Counted from the first letter of the stretch, positions 9,404 through 18,114 are shown. The stretch is 64,000 nucleotides of DNA from PGYT01 sp963675055 (GCA_963675055.2 CAXXJE010000002.1:1240001-1304000); one strand, 5' to 3'. Numbers and translations are program-made. The notes: a model not told the origin generated them from the sequence alone.

Positions 9404-10182
9404 ATTTCAATTTCACCTTTCATATATAAAACAGCATTTCCGGAAATTTTTACTCTGTCATTAACAAGGTTCTCAACAAATACTTCGCCGCCGCGCGCGG
9501 ATGCCTGATAAGCTTTCAGTTTTGCCTTACCTAGTCTTTCGGACCAGTATGGTGTAAGTATTGTGTGAGCATAGCCGGTAACGGGATCTTCGTCAATTCC
9601 GGCGCTGGGCACGAAGAATCGGGAGACGAAATCATAATCTTTTCCCGGTGCGGTAACTATTAAACCGTCTTCTTTTAGTTCACTGAGAATTCGCATATCC
9701 GGTTTCATGTTTCGCACCTTGTCCTCGTCGTCGTATACCGCCAGAAACGAAGTGTTGAATAAGACTTCTTCCGGTTCAGCATTCATTGCATCAAGGATGT
9801 TCTGAGGCGGGTCAATTCGCATTGGCTTGTTAGCCGGGAAGTTCATCGAGATCAAGTTGCTGTCTTTTGTAATAATCAGTTCATCGCTTTTGCTGTCGAA
9901 TTTTATTTCATCCGCTGCGCTGTCAATAAAACTGAAGATAATAAATGAAGACGCCAGCGTTGCGTGTCCGCATAATGGAACCTCCACGGTTGGTGTAAAC
10001 CAGCGAATGTGATAGCCCTTCTCGTTTTTAACAAAGAATGCGGTCTCTGACAAATTGTTTTCAAGTGCTATTTTCTGCAAGACGGTATCAGGCAGCCATT
10101 CTTCCAGTGGAACAACAGCTGCCGGATTGCCGCTGAATAATTCAGTAGTAAACGCGTCAACCTGGTATAATGGTAGTTTCAT
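9400..10182 (-). CDS. PhzF family isomerase/epimerase
   Basis: The 260-residue product starting MKLPLYQVDAFT has the family landmarks SGNPAAVV (17-24), the catalytic-Glu region NLSETAFF (Glu46), GHATLAS, and EDPVTG near the C-terminus. PhzF-like proteins have two pseudo-symmetric hotdog-like halves and catalyse isomerisations of small acids; the physiological substrate of most members is unknown. The start at 10182 is chosen because of the family's usual N-terminus and a GGGG Shine-Dalgarno about 8 nt upstream; a longer reading to 10281 would add 33 poorly conserved residues. It overlaps the downstream large secreted hydrolase by 4 nt. Confidence 0.9.
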   Translation of the reverse strand: MKLPLYQVDAFTTELFSGNPAAVVPLEEWLPDTVLQKIALENNLSETAFFVKNEKGYHIRWFTPTVEVPLCGHATLASSFIIFSFIDSAADEIKFDSKSDELIITKDSNLISMNFPANKPMRIDPPQNILDAMNAEPEEVLFNTSFLAVYDDEDKVRNMKPDMRILSELKEDGLIVTAPGKDYDFVSRFFVPSAGIDEDPVTGYAHTILTPYWSERLGKAKLKAYQASARGGEVFVENLVNDRVKISGNAVLYMKGEIEI

Positions 10183-10277
10183 ATTTATACCCCTTACTTT
10201 TATAAGCAGTTTTTCTGTTACGCATATAAAATACCAATCAGTGTATGTCCGTTCAATCCGTGTTGTCAGTGTTCTAT

Positions 10278-10817
10278 TCATTTCTTAAAATACATGTCCG
10301 GATGATTAAAAGGAACGAGCGCTGAGATAATACCTGGAATGTAAAGTTCTTTCCTGTCGATAATCCCATTTGTGAAGAATCCGATCGCACCCATTTTCTG
10401 CTTGGTGTTCTTCAACTTCATTATTTCGTCCATTACAATACCGAGTTCTTCACGCTCTTGCAGACGCCTAGTTACTTCATCCGGAAGCTCAAAATGTGCG
10501 GACGTTCCGAAACTCTTTCTGCCTCTCGTATCAATCAGACACATCCCTCCGAATGCGAACCATCGTCCGTGCCGCTTTATTATACCACCCTCCACACCAA
10601 TGAAGAAATCAGCTTTCAGTCCATCCGTATCATTCAACTCTTTTAATATTTCAGCGCGGTTTTCTGCGCCGCGCAGAGTCTCATCATTTATCGGCTGATC
10701 CGGTACGCCTGACGGCACCTTGAGTCCGACGACTTCAATATTTGCATAATACTTTTCAAAAGCTTCTTTTACTGCCTGAAGCTTAACCGGATTTTCCGAA
10801 CCGACGAGTATTTTCAT
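10278..10817 (-). CDS. YjjX-type inosine/xanthosine triphosphatase (non-canonical purine NTPase)
   Basis: The 179-residue product starts MKILVGSENPVKLQAVKEAF, the phosphate-binding start of the DUF84/YjjX family, and carries DFFIGVEGGI and WFAFGGMCLID in the middle. These enzymes hydrolyse ITP and XTP to keep deaminated purines out of nucleic acids. The start at 10817 has a clear ribosome-binding site (GAAAGGAAAC). It lies 95 bp upstream of phzF on the same strand and may share a transcript. Confidence 0.85.
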   Translation of the reverse strand: MKILVGSENPVKLQAVKEAFEKYYANIEVVGLKVPSGVPDQPINDETLRGAENRAEILKELNDTDGLKADFFIGVEGGIIKRHGRWFAFGGMCLIDTRGRKSFGTSAHFELPDEVTRRLQEREELGIVMDEIMKLKNTKQKMGAIGFFTNGIIDRKELYIPGIISALVPFNHPDMYFKK

Positions 10818-10962
10818 AAGTTTCCTTTCAAAGAATAAACTGAATTGATAATAATGAATAAGAATCAATTGATTCGAAGACATAAGTTAATTAAAACAGA
10901 AGTGATGTTAAAGCGGGAATAAAATCGCAGCGAACATGCTTGTCCGCTGCGATATGAAAGTT

Positions 10963-11313
10963 CTATGCAGAACGAATGATTGCGGCTATCTGCTGTGCCT
11001 GTCGCTGGTTATACTCGAATGCGATGTTCTTGTAATTTACCAGGTCGATAATCGTTCCAATCATGCAGATACCACCGGTTAATAAGTATAGAATTCCGAG
11101 TCCGATCTGGTCTACGATAAATCTTTGAATGCCCGCAATTCCGAGGAATCCGACAAGGGTTAGTAATAAAATAGTCTGAGGATCTTTTCTTCGCACACGA
11201 TAAACATTGGCAAACTGCATTGCGTCTTCCTCGCTCATGTCCTTAATCAGATGTGATATAAACGCCTGCTCTTCGCCAATTAACTCGGGCATTAAATGAA
11301 GTATGTTAGCCAT
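10963..11313 (-). CDS. TM2 domain membrane protein, 116 aa
   Basis: A soluble N-terminal part (about 45 residues) precedes two transmembrane helices (roughly 48-64 and 70-92) separated by GIQRFIVDQ, the TM2-domain hairpin with its conserved aromatic/charged turn and a G-rich second helix. TM2 proteins are small membrane proteins of unknown biochemical role. The gene overlaps the end of the DUF2752 gene by 8 nt; this pairing is frequently seen in Bacteroidota and suggests a shared function. Confidence 0.85.
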   Translation of the reverse strand: MANILHLMPELIGEEQAFISHLIKDMSEEDAMQFANVYRVRRKDPQTILLLTLVGFLGIAGIQRFIVDQIGLGILYLLTGGICMIGTIIDLVNYKNIAFEYNQRQAQQIAAIIRSA

Positions 11314-11638
11314 TATAAACCTCCAGGGGGATTTGGGATACTTTGTAATTTCCGTACAACACTTTTATTATTCTATATACTATTAGTATCAATGCGATAA
11401 TACCGAGCGGATGCGATTCGATGGAGTGCATAACATCGCCGTGAAAAACCATTGAGATCGACTTCCCAACTCCGCAGCCGGGACAGTTATCAATACCGAT
11501 GGCCCTAAATCCGCAAAGCTGCATGTGACCATCCGCGTAAGGATTAATTGATGCAAGATAGATTAATCCGCCGGTCCAGATAATCGCTTCAAGGTTTTTG
11601 TAGATAAGCCTAATGGTATGTTTGATAATATTTTTCAA
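11306..11638 (-). CDS. DUF2752 membrane protein, 110 aa
   Basis: The hallmark of DUF2752 is a CPGCG motif after a membrane helix; here it is NCPGCGVGKS (residues 51-60), with a preceding helix (about 18-31) and a C-terminal helix with HPLGIIALILIVY (about 79-91). Two further residues, C42 and the CPGC pair, could bind metal or form a disulfide. Function unknown. Overlaps the TM2 gene, implying translation coupling. Confidence 0.85.
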   Translation of the reverse strand: MKNIIKHTIRLIYKNLEAIIWTGGLIYLASINPYADGHMQLCGFRAIGIDNCPGCGVGKSISMVFHGDVMHSIESHPLGIIALILIVYRIIKVLYGNYKVSQIPLEVYNG

Positions 11639-11752
11639 ATTATTGAGAAATCGTTCAAAAATAATAGTACAAATTTAGTTTTCAATCAAGTTTGTTAATA
11701 ATTAAACTTCTATGCGGTTAGACGGACATACGGGGGATTAGTTTTATATCGG

Positions 11753-12061
11753 TTATTTCAGAAGGATCATTTTTCGGCTGACATCGTACTTATTATTGAC
11801 TGATAATCTCGCAAAATACATTCAACTTGCAAGTTCGGAAGCATCGAAGCTTATGCTATGATTTCCGGGATCTTGCAGACTGTTGACCAGTACAGCAATT
11901 TCTCATCCGAGTGCATCATATACTTGCATGATTATTTGGGAGGTTTCAGTAATTGTATATGTTATCACGGTTGTGGCGTTAAACGGATTCGGATAGTTTT
12001 TATAAAGTTTAAATTCCACAGGAGTATCCTTTGTCATCTCAATGCCGGTTAGAATATTGTT
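11753..12061 (-). pseudogene. Decayed C-terminal T9SS sorting domain
   Basis: Reading leftwards, the frame gives FKLYKNYPNPFNATTVITY, then VYDALG-stop-EIAVLVNSLQDPGNH, then FDASELAS-stop-MYFARLSV and SRKMILLK-stop. This is a complete type A sorting domain in a single frame, interrupted by two TGA codons at positions where intact copies have a sense codon (typically R/S after ALG and G after LAS). No export domain precedes it before the nadA stop codon at 12093. It is the relic of a secreted-protein gene whose body has been lost. Alternative readings as a small gene are unlikely because of the two stops. Confidence 0.75.
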
Positions 12062-12092
12062 AAAAACACATATGAAAATCATTTGACTATCA

Positions 12093-13034
12093 TTACACAA
12101 TTTCAAGCATTCTTTCAATTGGAATTCTGGCTTTTTCGGCAAGAACTTGATCTACTTTCACTTCATGCTGATCATGTTTAAGAGCATCATAAAGCTTATC
12201 GAGTGTAATCATTTTCATGTATTCGCAAACGGATTCTTGGCTTACGGGATAGAAGCCGGCTTCCGGTTTCATCTTCTTCATTCGATGGAGTATTCCTACC
12301 TCGGTAGCAATCACAAACTCTTTTGCGTCCGATTGTTCGACATGCTTCATCATCCCTTCCGTCGAAAATATTTTAATGTTGCCGCAATCTTCGTACATAG
12401 TCGATTTTAACATACAGCTGGTTGAGCATCCGCATTCAGGGTGAATAAGAAAATCAGCATCAGGATACATCTCATGTGCTTCATCGAAATTAATGTCCCC
12501 TATTTTCTCGTGTACATGACATCCGCCCTGCCAGATGTCAATGTCTCTTCCGGTCATTGCTTTTACATAACTTCCAAGGAACCTGTCGGGCAGGAAGAGA
12601 ATTTTTTTATCCTCGGGAATAGCTTCAACTACTTTAACAGCGTTTGAAGAAGTACAGCAATAATCGGTAAGGGCCTTAACTTCAGCTGTTGTATTAACAT
12701 AAGATACAACTACCGCTTCCGGATGCTTCTTTTTCCAGTCTCGAAGCTGTTGGGCGGTTATACTTGAAGCAAGCGAACATCCTGCTTCAAGATCGGGGAT
12801 AAGAACTTTTTTATTCGGCGATATTATAGATGCTGTCTCCGCCATAAAATGTACACCGCAGAAAACTATCACATCTGCGTCGGTAGTTGCTGCTATCTGT
12901 GATAGGCCCAGGGAATCCCCGACATAATCGGCGATATCCTGTATCACTGGAAGCTCATAATTATGTGCAAGTATTACTGCGCTCTTCTCTCTTTTAAGCT
13001 TTTGTATTTCTTCGATAATTTGCTGCTCTGTCAT
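12093..13034 (-). CDS. nadA: Quinolinate synthase NadA
   Basis: A 313-residue NadA, which condenses iminoaspartate with dihydroxyacetone phosphate to quinolinate using a 4Fe-4S cluster. The three cluster cysteines are visible in DLEAGCSLA (Cys86), HPECGCS and QESVCEYM. AHNYELPVIQ near the N-terminus and VVSYVNTTAEVKA are family landmarks. It is third in the order nadB-nadC-nadA on the minus strand, separated from nadC by 34 bp. Confidence 0.97.
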   Translation of the reverse strand: MTEQQIIEEIQKLKREKSAVILAHNYELPVIQDIADYVGDSLGLSQIAATTDADVIVFCGVHFMAETASIISPNKKVLIPDLEAGCSLASSITAQQLRDWKKKHPEAVVVSYVNTTAEVKALTDYCCTSSNAVKVVEAIPEDKKILFLPDRFLGSYVKAMTGRDIDIWQGGCHVHEKIGDINFDEAHEMYPDADFLIHPECGCSTSCMLKSTMYEDCGNIKIFSTEGMMKHVEQSDAKEFVIATEVGILHRMKKMKPEAGFYPVSQESVCEYMKMITLDKLYDALKHDQHEVKVDQVLAEKARIPIERMLEIV

Positions 13035-13068
13035 GCTGTAAACCTTTCCTTAAAATAGAATTGTTTCT

Positions 13069-13932
13069 TTAATCTTTTATATACATCCCGATGTCGAGAG
13101 CGGTAACGGAATGGGTAAGTGAACCAACAGAAATAAAGTCAATGCCGCATTCGGCGACTTCTTTAATCCGTTCAAGACTCATATTACCCGATGCTTCTGT
13201 TAATGCTTTGTTTTGAATTAATTCTGTTGCGGCTTTCATTGTTTCGTTATCCATGTTGTCGAGCATAATTATATCCGCACCGGAATCAAGCGCTTCCCGG
13301 ACTTCATCGAGGTTAGATGTTTCAACTTCAATCTTGAACTCACTTGCCAATCCACTCCGGACTTTTTCAACAGCCTGCTTTATACCACCGGCGACTTTAA
13401 TATGATTGTCCTTAATCATTACCATATCATATAAACCAATTCTGTGATTAGTTCCGCCACCTGCCTTAACTGCGTATTTGTCCAGGAGTCTTAGTCCTGG
13501 TACGGTTTTGCGGGTATCCAGAATCCTTGTCTTGTATGGTTTAAGGATATCGACAAACCTGGATGTTTGAGTTGCTATGCCCGACATACGTTGTAGAAAG
13601 TTTAACGCTGTTCTTTCACCTGTTAATAAAGCTCTGTGTGGACCATCGATTTCAACAAGTATGTCACCAGGTTTTACCTTATCGCCGTCATTATAATGCT
13701 GTTTCCATTTAATGTCTTTGCTCAATATTGTAAAAACTCTTTCCGTAATCTCCAGACCTGCAACAACACCCTCTTCTTTTGATTTCATAAATGCGGAAAC
13801 AGTCTTATCCTCCGGAATTATATTGTCCGTTGTAATATCACCCGGACCGACATCTTCCCTAAGCGCCTGGTTAATAATTTCGTCCGCGTGCTGCAGGCTG
13901 ATATTAATATTTGTGATTCCATTGTCAGTCAT
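13069..13932 (-). CDS. nadC: Nicotinate-nucleotide diphosphorylase (carboxylating), NadC
   Basis: A 287-residue quinolinate phosphoribosyltransferase that converts quinolinate and PRPP to nicotinate mononucleotide. Seen are LREDVGPGDITT at the N-terminus, ERTALNFLQRMSGIAT, the DTRKTVPGLR motif and GGGTNHRIGLYDMVMIKDNH. It starts 2 bp after the nadB stop codon, so the pair is almost certainly translated from one message. Confidence 0.97.
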   Translation of the reverse strand: MTDNGITNINISLQHADEIINQALREDVGPGDITTDNIIPEDKTVSAFMKSKEEGVVAGLEITERVFTILSKDIKWKQHYNDGDKVKPGDILVEIDGPHRALLTGERTALNFLQRMSGIATQTSRFVDILKPYKTRILDTRKTVPGLRLLDKYAVKAGGGTNHRIGLYDMVMIKDNHIKVAGGIKQAVEKVRSGLASEFKIEVETSNLDEVREALDSGADIIMLDNMDNETMKAATELIQNKALTEASGNMSLERIKEVAECGIDFISVGSLTHSVTALDIGMYIKD

Positions 13933-13934
13933 AA

Positions 13935-15500
13935 TTATATCGCTTTCAATTCAACTTGTTGATTTATTGTATGAATAATTTCAATTAAAAATTTATCGTC
14001 CTTCTCCTGAAATTCTTCCCGTTTATGTCCGCCGCGGCTTTCTGTTCTCAATAGTGCAGACTCGGCTATCAGCCTCACGACTGTAAGAAGACTCTTCAGA
14101 CGCAAACTGTAGTATTCATTATCAGAATAATCGAAAGCTGCATCAATTTCGGAAAACAAGTCTAATGCTGAATTTAAATCGTTTTCATTGCGGACAATAC
14201 CTGCATTACTTGTAAGAATTTCAGCAATCCTGTTTTTGTACTCCAAGTAATTCTGTTCTTTAGCCTTATCTACAAAATAGTCCGGCACCAAATTATTCTG
14301 ATCTTGTAATTGGGATGTTTTAGATTTTACTGAATGATCAACAGCACGCCCACCGAATACAAGACACTCGAGCAGGGAGTTGCTTGCAAGTCTGTTTGCA
14401 CCGTGAACACCGGTGCTTGCTACTTCGCCAATAGCATAGAGATTTCTTATATTGGTTTCACCATGCAGACCGGTTTTAACGCCGCCTATTAAATAATGTG
14501 CTGCAGGAGCAACCGGTATCGGATCGGTAGTGATATCGATTCCGTGTTTGATAACTTCGTTGTAGATATTCGCGAATCTCGATTTAATTTTTTCAGGGTC
14601 GAGATGATCGAGCTTGAGATAAACTTTATTGTCCTTCTGTTTGAACTGCTTATACATTTCATACGCAACAACGTCACGCGGAGCTAGTTCCGCAAGTTCG
14701 TGAATTTGTTTCATGAATCGTTCACCGGCACTGTTCACGAGGTACGCGCCTTCACCCCGCACAGCTTCGCTGATCAAAAAGGTTTCGCCGCTTTCGAGTA
14801 AAAGAGAAGAGGGATGAAACTGTACGAATTCCATGTTGGCAATTTCAGCGCCCGCATTATAAGCCAGTGAAATGCCATCGCCTGTTGTTGAATGCGGATT
14901 TGTAGTTCGCGAATACATTCCTGAAGCGCCGCCGGTCGCCAATAAAACCGATGGGGCATAGTAGGCAAGCGATACTTTCTTATCCCAGTGAAAAGCCTTT
15001 ACACCTTCGCATACACCTTCATCCACAATGATTTCGAATACGAGAGAGTTTTCGTGAACTGTAATGCTCTTGTTGCACTTAACTTTGTCAATAAGGAATC
15101 GAACAACTTCGCGGCCTGTCGCGTCGCCGTCGGCATGCAGAACTCTTCTCTTGGAGTGATTTCCCTCAAGTCCCAGAGTAATCTCACCGTTATCATCCCG
15201 ATCGAATGGTATACCCGATTCAATCAATTCTCTGATTCTATCAGGACCTTCATTCACAAGTATTCTTACAGGTTCGCGTTTGCACAGTCCGGCGCCGGCT
15301 TTAAGAGTATCTTCGAAGTGGTAGTCGGGTGAATCATCCGGGCCAATAGCGGCTGCAATGCCTCCCTGAGCCCAATAGGAATTACTAACATCAAGAGTGG
15401 ATTTAGTCAGAAGTGTAACGTTTCCGAATTGTGAAGCATATAATGCCGAGCTTAAACCAGCCAGTCCGCTGCCGATAATAATAAAATCTGAGCGTTTGAT
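13935..15500 (-). CDS. nadB: L-aspartate oxidase NadB with an ATC at the expected start codon
   Basis: The 521-residue frame gives KRSDFIIIGSGLAGLSSAL (FAD GxGxxG), SYWAQGGIAAAIG, a central VEFVQFHPSSLL-like segment (here MEFVQFHPS), HYLIGGVKT and GVHGANRLASNSLLE, all typical of L-aspartate oxidase, which makes iminoaspartate for NadA. The codon at which the protein should start is ATC (15498-15500), preceded by AAGGGA at ideal distance; an ATG here would give the usual MKRSDF start. No ATG, GTG, TTG or CTG exists in frame between it and the upstream stop. Annotating from the first GTG (15257) would remove the FAD-binding fold. First gene of nadB-nadC-nadA. Confidence 0.9.
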   Translation of the reverse strand: MKRSDFIIIGSGLAGLSSALYASQFGNVTLLTKSTLDVSNSYWAQGGIAAAIGPDDSPDYHFEDTLKAGAGLCKREPVRILVNEGPDRIRELIESGIPFDRDDNGEITLGLEGNHSKRRVLHADGDATGREVVRFLIDKVKCNKSITVHENSLVFEIIVDEGVCEGVKAFHWDKKVSLAYYAPSVLLATGGASGMYSRTTNPHSTTGDGISLAYNAGAEIANMEFVQFHPSSLLLESGETFLISEAVRGEGAYLVNSAGERFMKQIHELAELAPRDVVAYEMYKQFKQKDNKVYLKLDHLDPEKIKSRFANIYNEVIKHGIDITTDPIPVAPAAHYLIGGVKTGLHGETNIRNLYAIGEVASTGVHGANRLASNSLLECLVFGGRAVDHSVKSKTSQLQDQNNLVPDYFVDKAKEQNYLEYKNRIAEILTSNAGIVRNENDLNSALDLFSEIDAAFDYSDNEYYSLRLKSLLTVVRLIAESALLRTESRGGHKREEFQEKDDKFLIEIIHTINQQVELKAI

Positions 15501-15590
15501 ATTTGTTCCCTTCCCATAAAATGAACTACTTTCATGAACGAAATTTATAAATTTTTAACGGGGCGGAAAAGGTAATAATACCAGTCTAAT

Positions 15591-16355
15591 CTAATAAGAA
15601 GATTTTATTTTACGTTCCATGATCAATTCCGGATTTTCCGGAGCCTTGAAGCCGAATTTGGAGTAAAGTCCGTGAGCGTCTTTCGTCTTAAGCGACCATC
15701 CGCGTAGTTCCTGCAGGTCGGGATTGTCGATGAGGCACTGCATTAACCACATTGAAAGACCCTGACCACGATATCCTTCCAGAATGAATACATCGGCAAT
15801 AAAAGCAATTACTGAATAATCTGTAATTACCCGCGCGAAGCCAACCTGCTTATCACCCTTATAAACGCCATAGCACAGCGATCCTTCAATTGATCTTTTA
15901 ACAATCTCAACCGGGATGTTCTTGCACCAGTAAGCATCTTTAAGAAAACCATGGATTATATCAATTTTCAGCCTGGATTTGTCCGTGCTGATCACATAAT
16001 CATCTTTTACGTATTCGTGGTTCAATGTTGCCTCGCTCAAATTCGATAAATTTGTTTTATGTAGGGAACGAATTTTTTCGTTCCCTACGTTATCAGAATT
16101 AATAATTACAATTCCATGAATATGGTTGGGCATAATAACATATTCATCCAGTTCAACGGATGGATAATGTTCAGGTATATTTAGCCACATCATCCTTGCC
16201 GCTTTTCCACAGGCATTTAATGTCATTTTGTTATTCCTGATTTTACCGAGGTGTTGCTGCATTTGATGTGTACAAATTGTAACAAAATACCACCAGGGGG
16301 ATGAATAATCATACCCTTTCATTCGTTGCAGTTTTCGTTGATGTTGTGTTGTCAT
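15591..16355 (-). CDS. Chimera: N-terminal part of a Y1/REP-associated transposase fused in frame to a GNAT acetyltransferase
   Basis: Residues 1-85 (GYDYSSPWWYFVTICTH, then EYVIMPNHIHGIVI with HxH at 78-80) are the N-terminal half of an IS200-like/REP-associated tyrosine transposase; the part carrying the catalytic Tyr is missing. Residues from about 112 are a GNAT N-acetyltransferase: ISTDKSRLKIDIIHGFL, VGFARVITDY, FILEGYRGQGLSMWL (acetyl-CoA loop at 196-200) and SKFGFK. The junction lies in a perfect 12-bp-arm palindrome (16061-16088). The GNAT could also be made alone from a TTG at 16025, which has GAGG 5 nt upstream. Transposase activity is not expected; GNAT substrate unknown. Confidence 0.75.
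   Translation of the reverse strand: MTTQHQRKLQRMKGYDYSSPWWYFVTICTHQMQQHLGKIRNNKMTLNACGKAARMMWLNIPEHYPSVELDEYVIMPNHIHGIVIINSDNVGNEKIRSLHKTNLSNLSEATLNHEYVKDDYVISTDKSRLKIDIIHGFLKDAYWCKNIPVEIVKRSIEGSLCYGVYKGDKQVGFARVITDYSVIAFIADVFILEGYRGQGLSMWLMQCLIDNPDLQELRGWSLKTKDAHGLYSKFGFKAPENPELIMERKIKSSY
16061..16088. repeat. REP-like palindrome copy 1 (inside the chimera)
   Basis: GTAGGGAACGAA, a TTTT loop, then the exact complement TTCGTTCCCTAC. It begins with the GTAGG head shared with the copies at 39471-54717 but has a longer arm and different loop. It encodes residues 90-98 of the transposase/GNAT chimera. Confidence 0.7.
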
Positions 16356-16373
16356 TTTAACATGATGTATAAC

Positions 16374-17060
16374 TTATATTTTATCAAACGCTTTATTCGC
16401 TTCGGTTACAAATTCCGTTACCATCTGTTTATCCTTTCGTCCGTCGCGACCCTCAACACCTGTATGACTGTCGACACCTGCCGGCTTAACCTCCAATATC
16501 GCATTATACACATTCTCCGCATTAAGTCCGCCAGCCAGAATAACAGGCTTAGGTGATATCTCAACGAGGTGCCGACTTATGGACCAATCGTGAGTTTTAC
16601 CGGTTGCACCGCTTGCACCTGTCTGCGGATCGTATGTGTCGGTGATGAATGCGTCAACACATTCATATGCTGATAATACAGTTTTCTCGAGCTTATCCGC
16701 ATTGTTCTCATGAACCACAAGACTCTTAATGATATTCAAATCCGGATTCCTCCCACGTAGCTTTAATAACTCAAGAGTCGAGATGTCTCCATGAAGCTGC
16801 ACTATATTTGTGCTGAGTTCAGTACAAAACCGGATTATCTCATCAGCGGTTGATAAATATGTGATAAGTATTCCATGATAAGGATGCCTGAGGGATTTAA
16901 TGATTTTAGCAGCCTCTTCTTCGCTTAAGTCTTCTTTGTTAACCGGAAGTCTTAATGGGAATCCCAGGTAATTAACACCGCAGTCGACAAGCATATCCGC
17001 TTCCTGCCTGTCAATAATACCTGCAATTTGTATGAATCGTTTAAAGTCGATCTTCATCAT
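16374..17060 (-). CDS. Phosphoribosylanthranilate isomerase (TrpF)-like protein
   Basis: A 228-residue TIM-barrel protein with NIVQLHGD (strand with the family's QLHG), AFITDTYDP, TGKTHDWSIS, PVILAGGLNAENV (phosphate-binding) and GVDSHTGVEGRDGRKD. These are TrpF landmarks; TrpF isomerises phosphoribosylanthranilate in tryptophan synthesis. The usual N-terminal KICG with the catalytic Cys reads FIQIAG here, so the conventional catalytic Cys is absent, and no other trp gene is nearby. It may be a TrpF paralogue with altered function. Divergent from the thioredoxin gene. Confidence 0.75.
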   Translation of the reverse strand: MMKIDFKRFIQIAGIIDRQEADMLVDCGVNYLGFPLRLPVNKEDLSEEEAAKIIKSLRHPYHGILITYLSTADEIIRFCTELSTNIVQLHGDISTLELLKLRGRNPDLNIIKSLVVHENNADKLEKTVLSAYECVDAFITDTYDPQTGASGATGKTHDWSISRHLVEISPKPVILAGGLNAENVYNAILEVKPAGVDSHTGVEGRDGRKDKQMVTEFVTEANKAFDKI

Positions 17061-17180
17061 ATTTCTCGTTATTTTTTCAGCAAAGTTATATAAAAAGAAG
17101 ATCGTGTTAAACAGCCAATTCTAAGTAAATTTTAGAAAACACAATTTTCTGTGAAACTGAGGACTACGGAGATATGAGAA

Positions 17181-17516
17181 ATGAATGAAGTTACAATTAG
17201 CACAATGCAGGAACTGGATGGGTTTATTAAGTCTTCTCCGGTAACAGTTATTTATTACAGTACACCTGATTGTAATGTTTGCAAAGTGTTGAAGCCCAAA
17301 CTGAAGGAACTGCTGGACGAGGATTTCCCGGAGGTTGAATTCGGTTACGTCGATTTGAACAATGCCCGCGAAATTGCCGGGCAAAACACAATATTTTCGG
17401 TGCCGACAATTATATTTTATTTCGAAGGGTCGGAATCATTCCGTGAATCCAGGAATATAAATCTGCCGGCACTTCGTGAAAAACTTACCAGACCTTATGA
17501 AATCTTTTTCGGTTAG
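17181..17516 (+). CDS. Thioredoxin-family protein, 111 aa
   Basis: A single cytoplasmic thioredoxin fold: active site CNVC (Cys31, Cys34) in YYSTPDCNVCKVLKP, strand FGYVDLNNA, and the cis-proline loop FSVPTIIFY. The WCGPC of classical thioredoxin is replaced by DCNVC, so it is a thioredoxin-like reductase or monothiol-chemistry relative rather than TrxA itself. No signal peptide. Stand-alone gene with an upstream GGAGATATGAGAA ribosome-binding region. Confidence 0.85.
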   Translation: MNEVTISTMQELDGFIKSSPVTVIYYSTPDCNVCKVLKPKLKELLDEDFPEVEFGYVDLNNAREIAGQNTIFSVPTIIFYFEGSESFRESRNINLPALREKLTRPYEIFFG

Positions 17517-17563
17517 GATTCTAAAGACGAATGTAAGAATTGTAGTTTGATGCGGTTAACCCA

Positions 17564-17962
17564 TCAAATATCTATTTTACCTCTTAGTGCTTTTGTTTTT
17601 CCCCGCTTTGTTTTTGAATCAAGACGCTTCTGCTTAGCCTCGGCTGAAGGTTTTGTCGGTTTTCTTTTTTTCTTTTTTACTGACGCTTTTAAAATCAGAT
17701 CATGCAACCTGGCTAATGCGTCTTCCCGGTTCTTTTCCTGTGTGCGGTATCTTTGCGCTTTAATAACAATTACGCCGTCACCGGATATACGTCTGTCTTT
17801 TAACTTGAGCAATTTTTCTTTGAGTTCGTCTTCCAAAGAGGATGCTTTTATATCGAAGCGAAGGTGAATTGCCGTTGCGACTTTATTTACATTCTGTCCA
17901 CCTGCACCCTGCGAACGGACAGCTGTCATTTCAATATCTCCGGGTTGTAATATAATTTCCAC
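17564..17962 (-). CDS. arfB: Peptidyl-tRNA hydrolase ArfB (alternative ribosome rescue)
   Basis: A 132-residue release-factor-like protein with the catalytic GGQ (residues 21-23) in RSQGAGGQNVNKVATAIHLRFDI and a lysine/arginine-rich C-terminal tail (residues 96-132) that in ArfB/YaeJ enters the empty mRNA channel of stalled ribosomes. It lacks the stop-codon recognition domain of RF1/RF2, as expected. Convergent with the thioredoxin gene. Confidence 0.92.
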   Translation of the reverse strand: MEIILQPGDIEMTAVRSQGAGGQNVNKVATAIHLRFDIKASSLEDELKEKLLKLKDRRISGDGVIVIKAQRYRTQEKNREDALARLHDLILKASVKKKKRKPTKPSAEAKQKRLDSKTKRGKTKALRGKIDI

Positions 17963-18114
17963 GATTGCAGATTAAATTAATTTTACTTTTTAGATATTGA
18001 ATTATAACTACATGTTAGTTTCAATTCAACTTGATGTTAAAGAAAGATTTGTTTTGTAACGTTTACGCCAAATCGTAGTCTAATGAACGTAAAAACCACA
18101 TTTGGGAAATTACC

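Noticed and set aside
12147..12647. Forward reading frames across nadA
   Set aside because: They are antisense shadows of a well-supported gene with conserved cluster cysteines.
13935..15257. nadB starting from the GTG at 15257
   Set aside because: It would remove the FAD-binding N-terminal fold that is clearly encoded in the same frame upstream.
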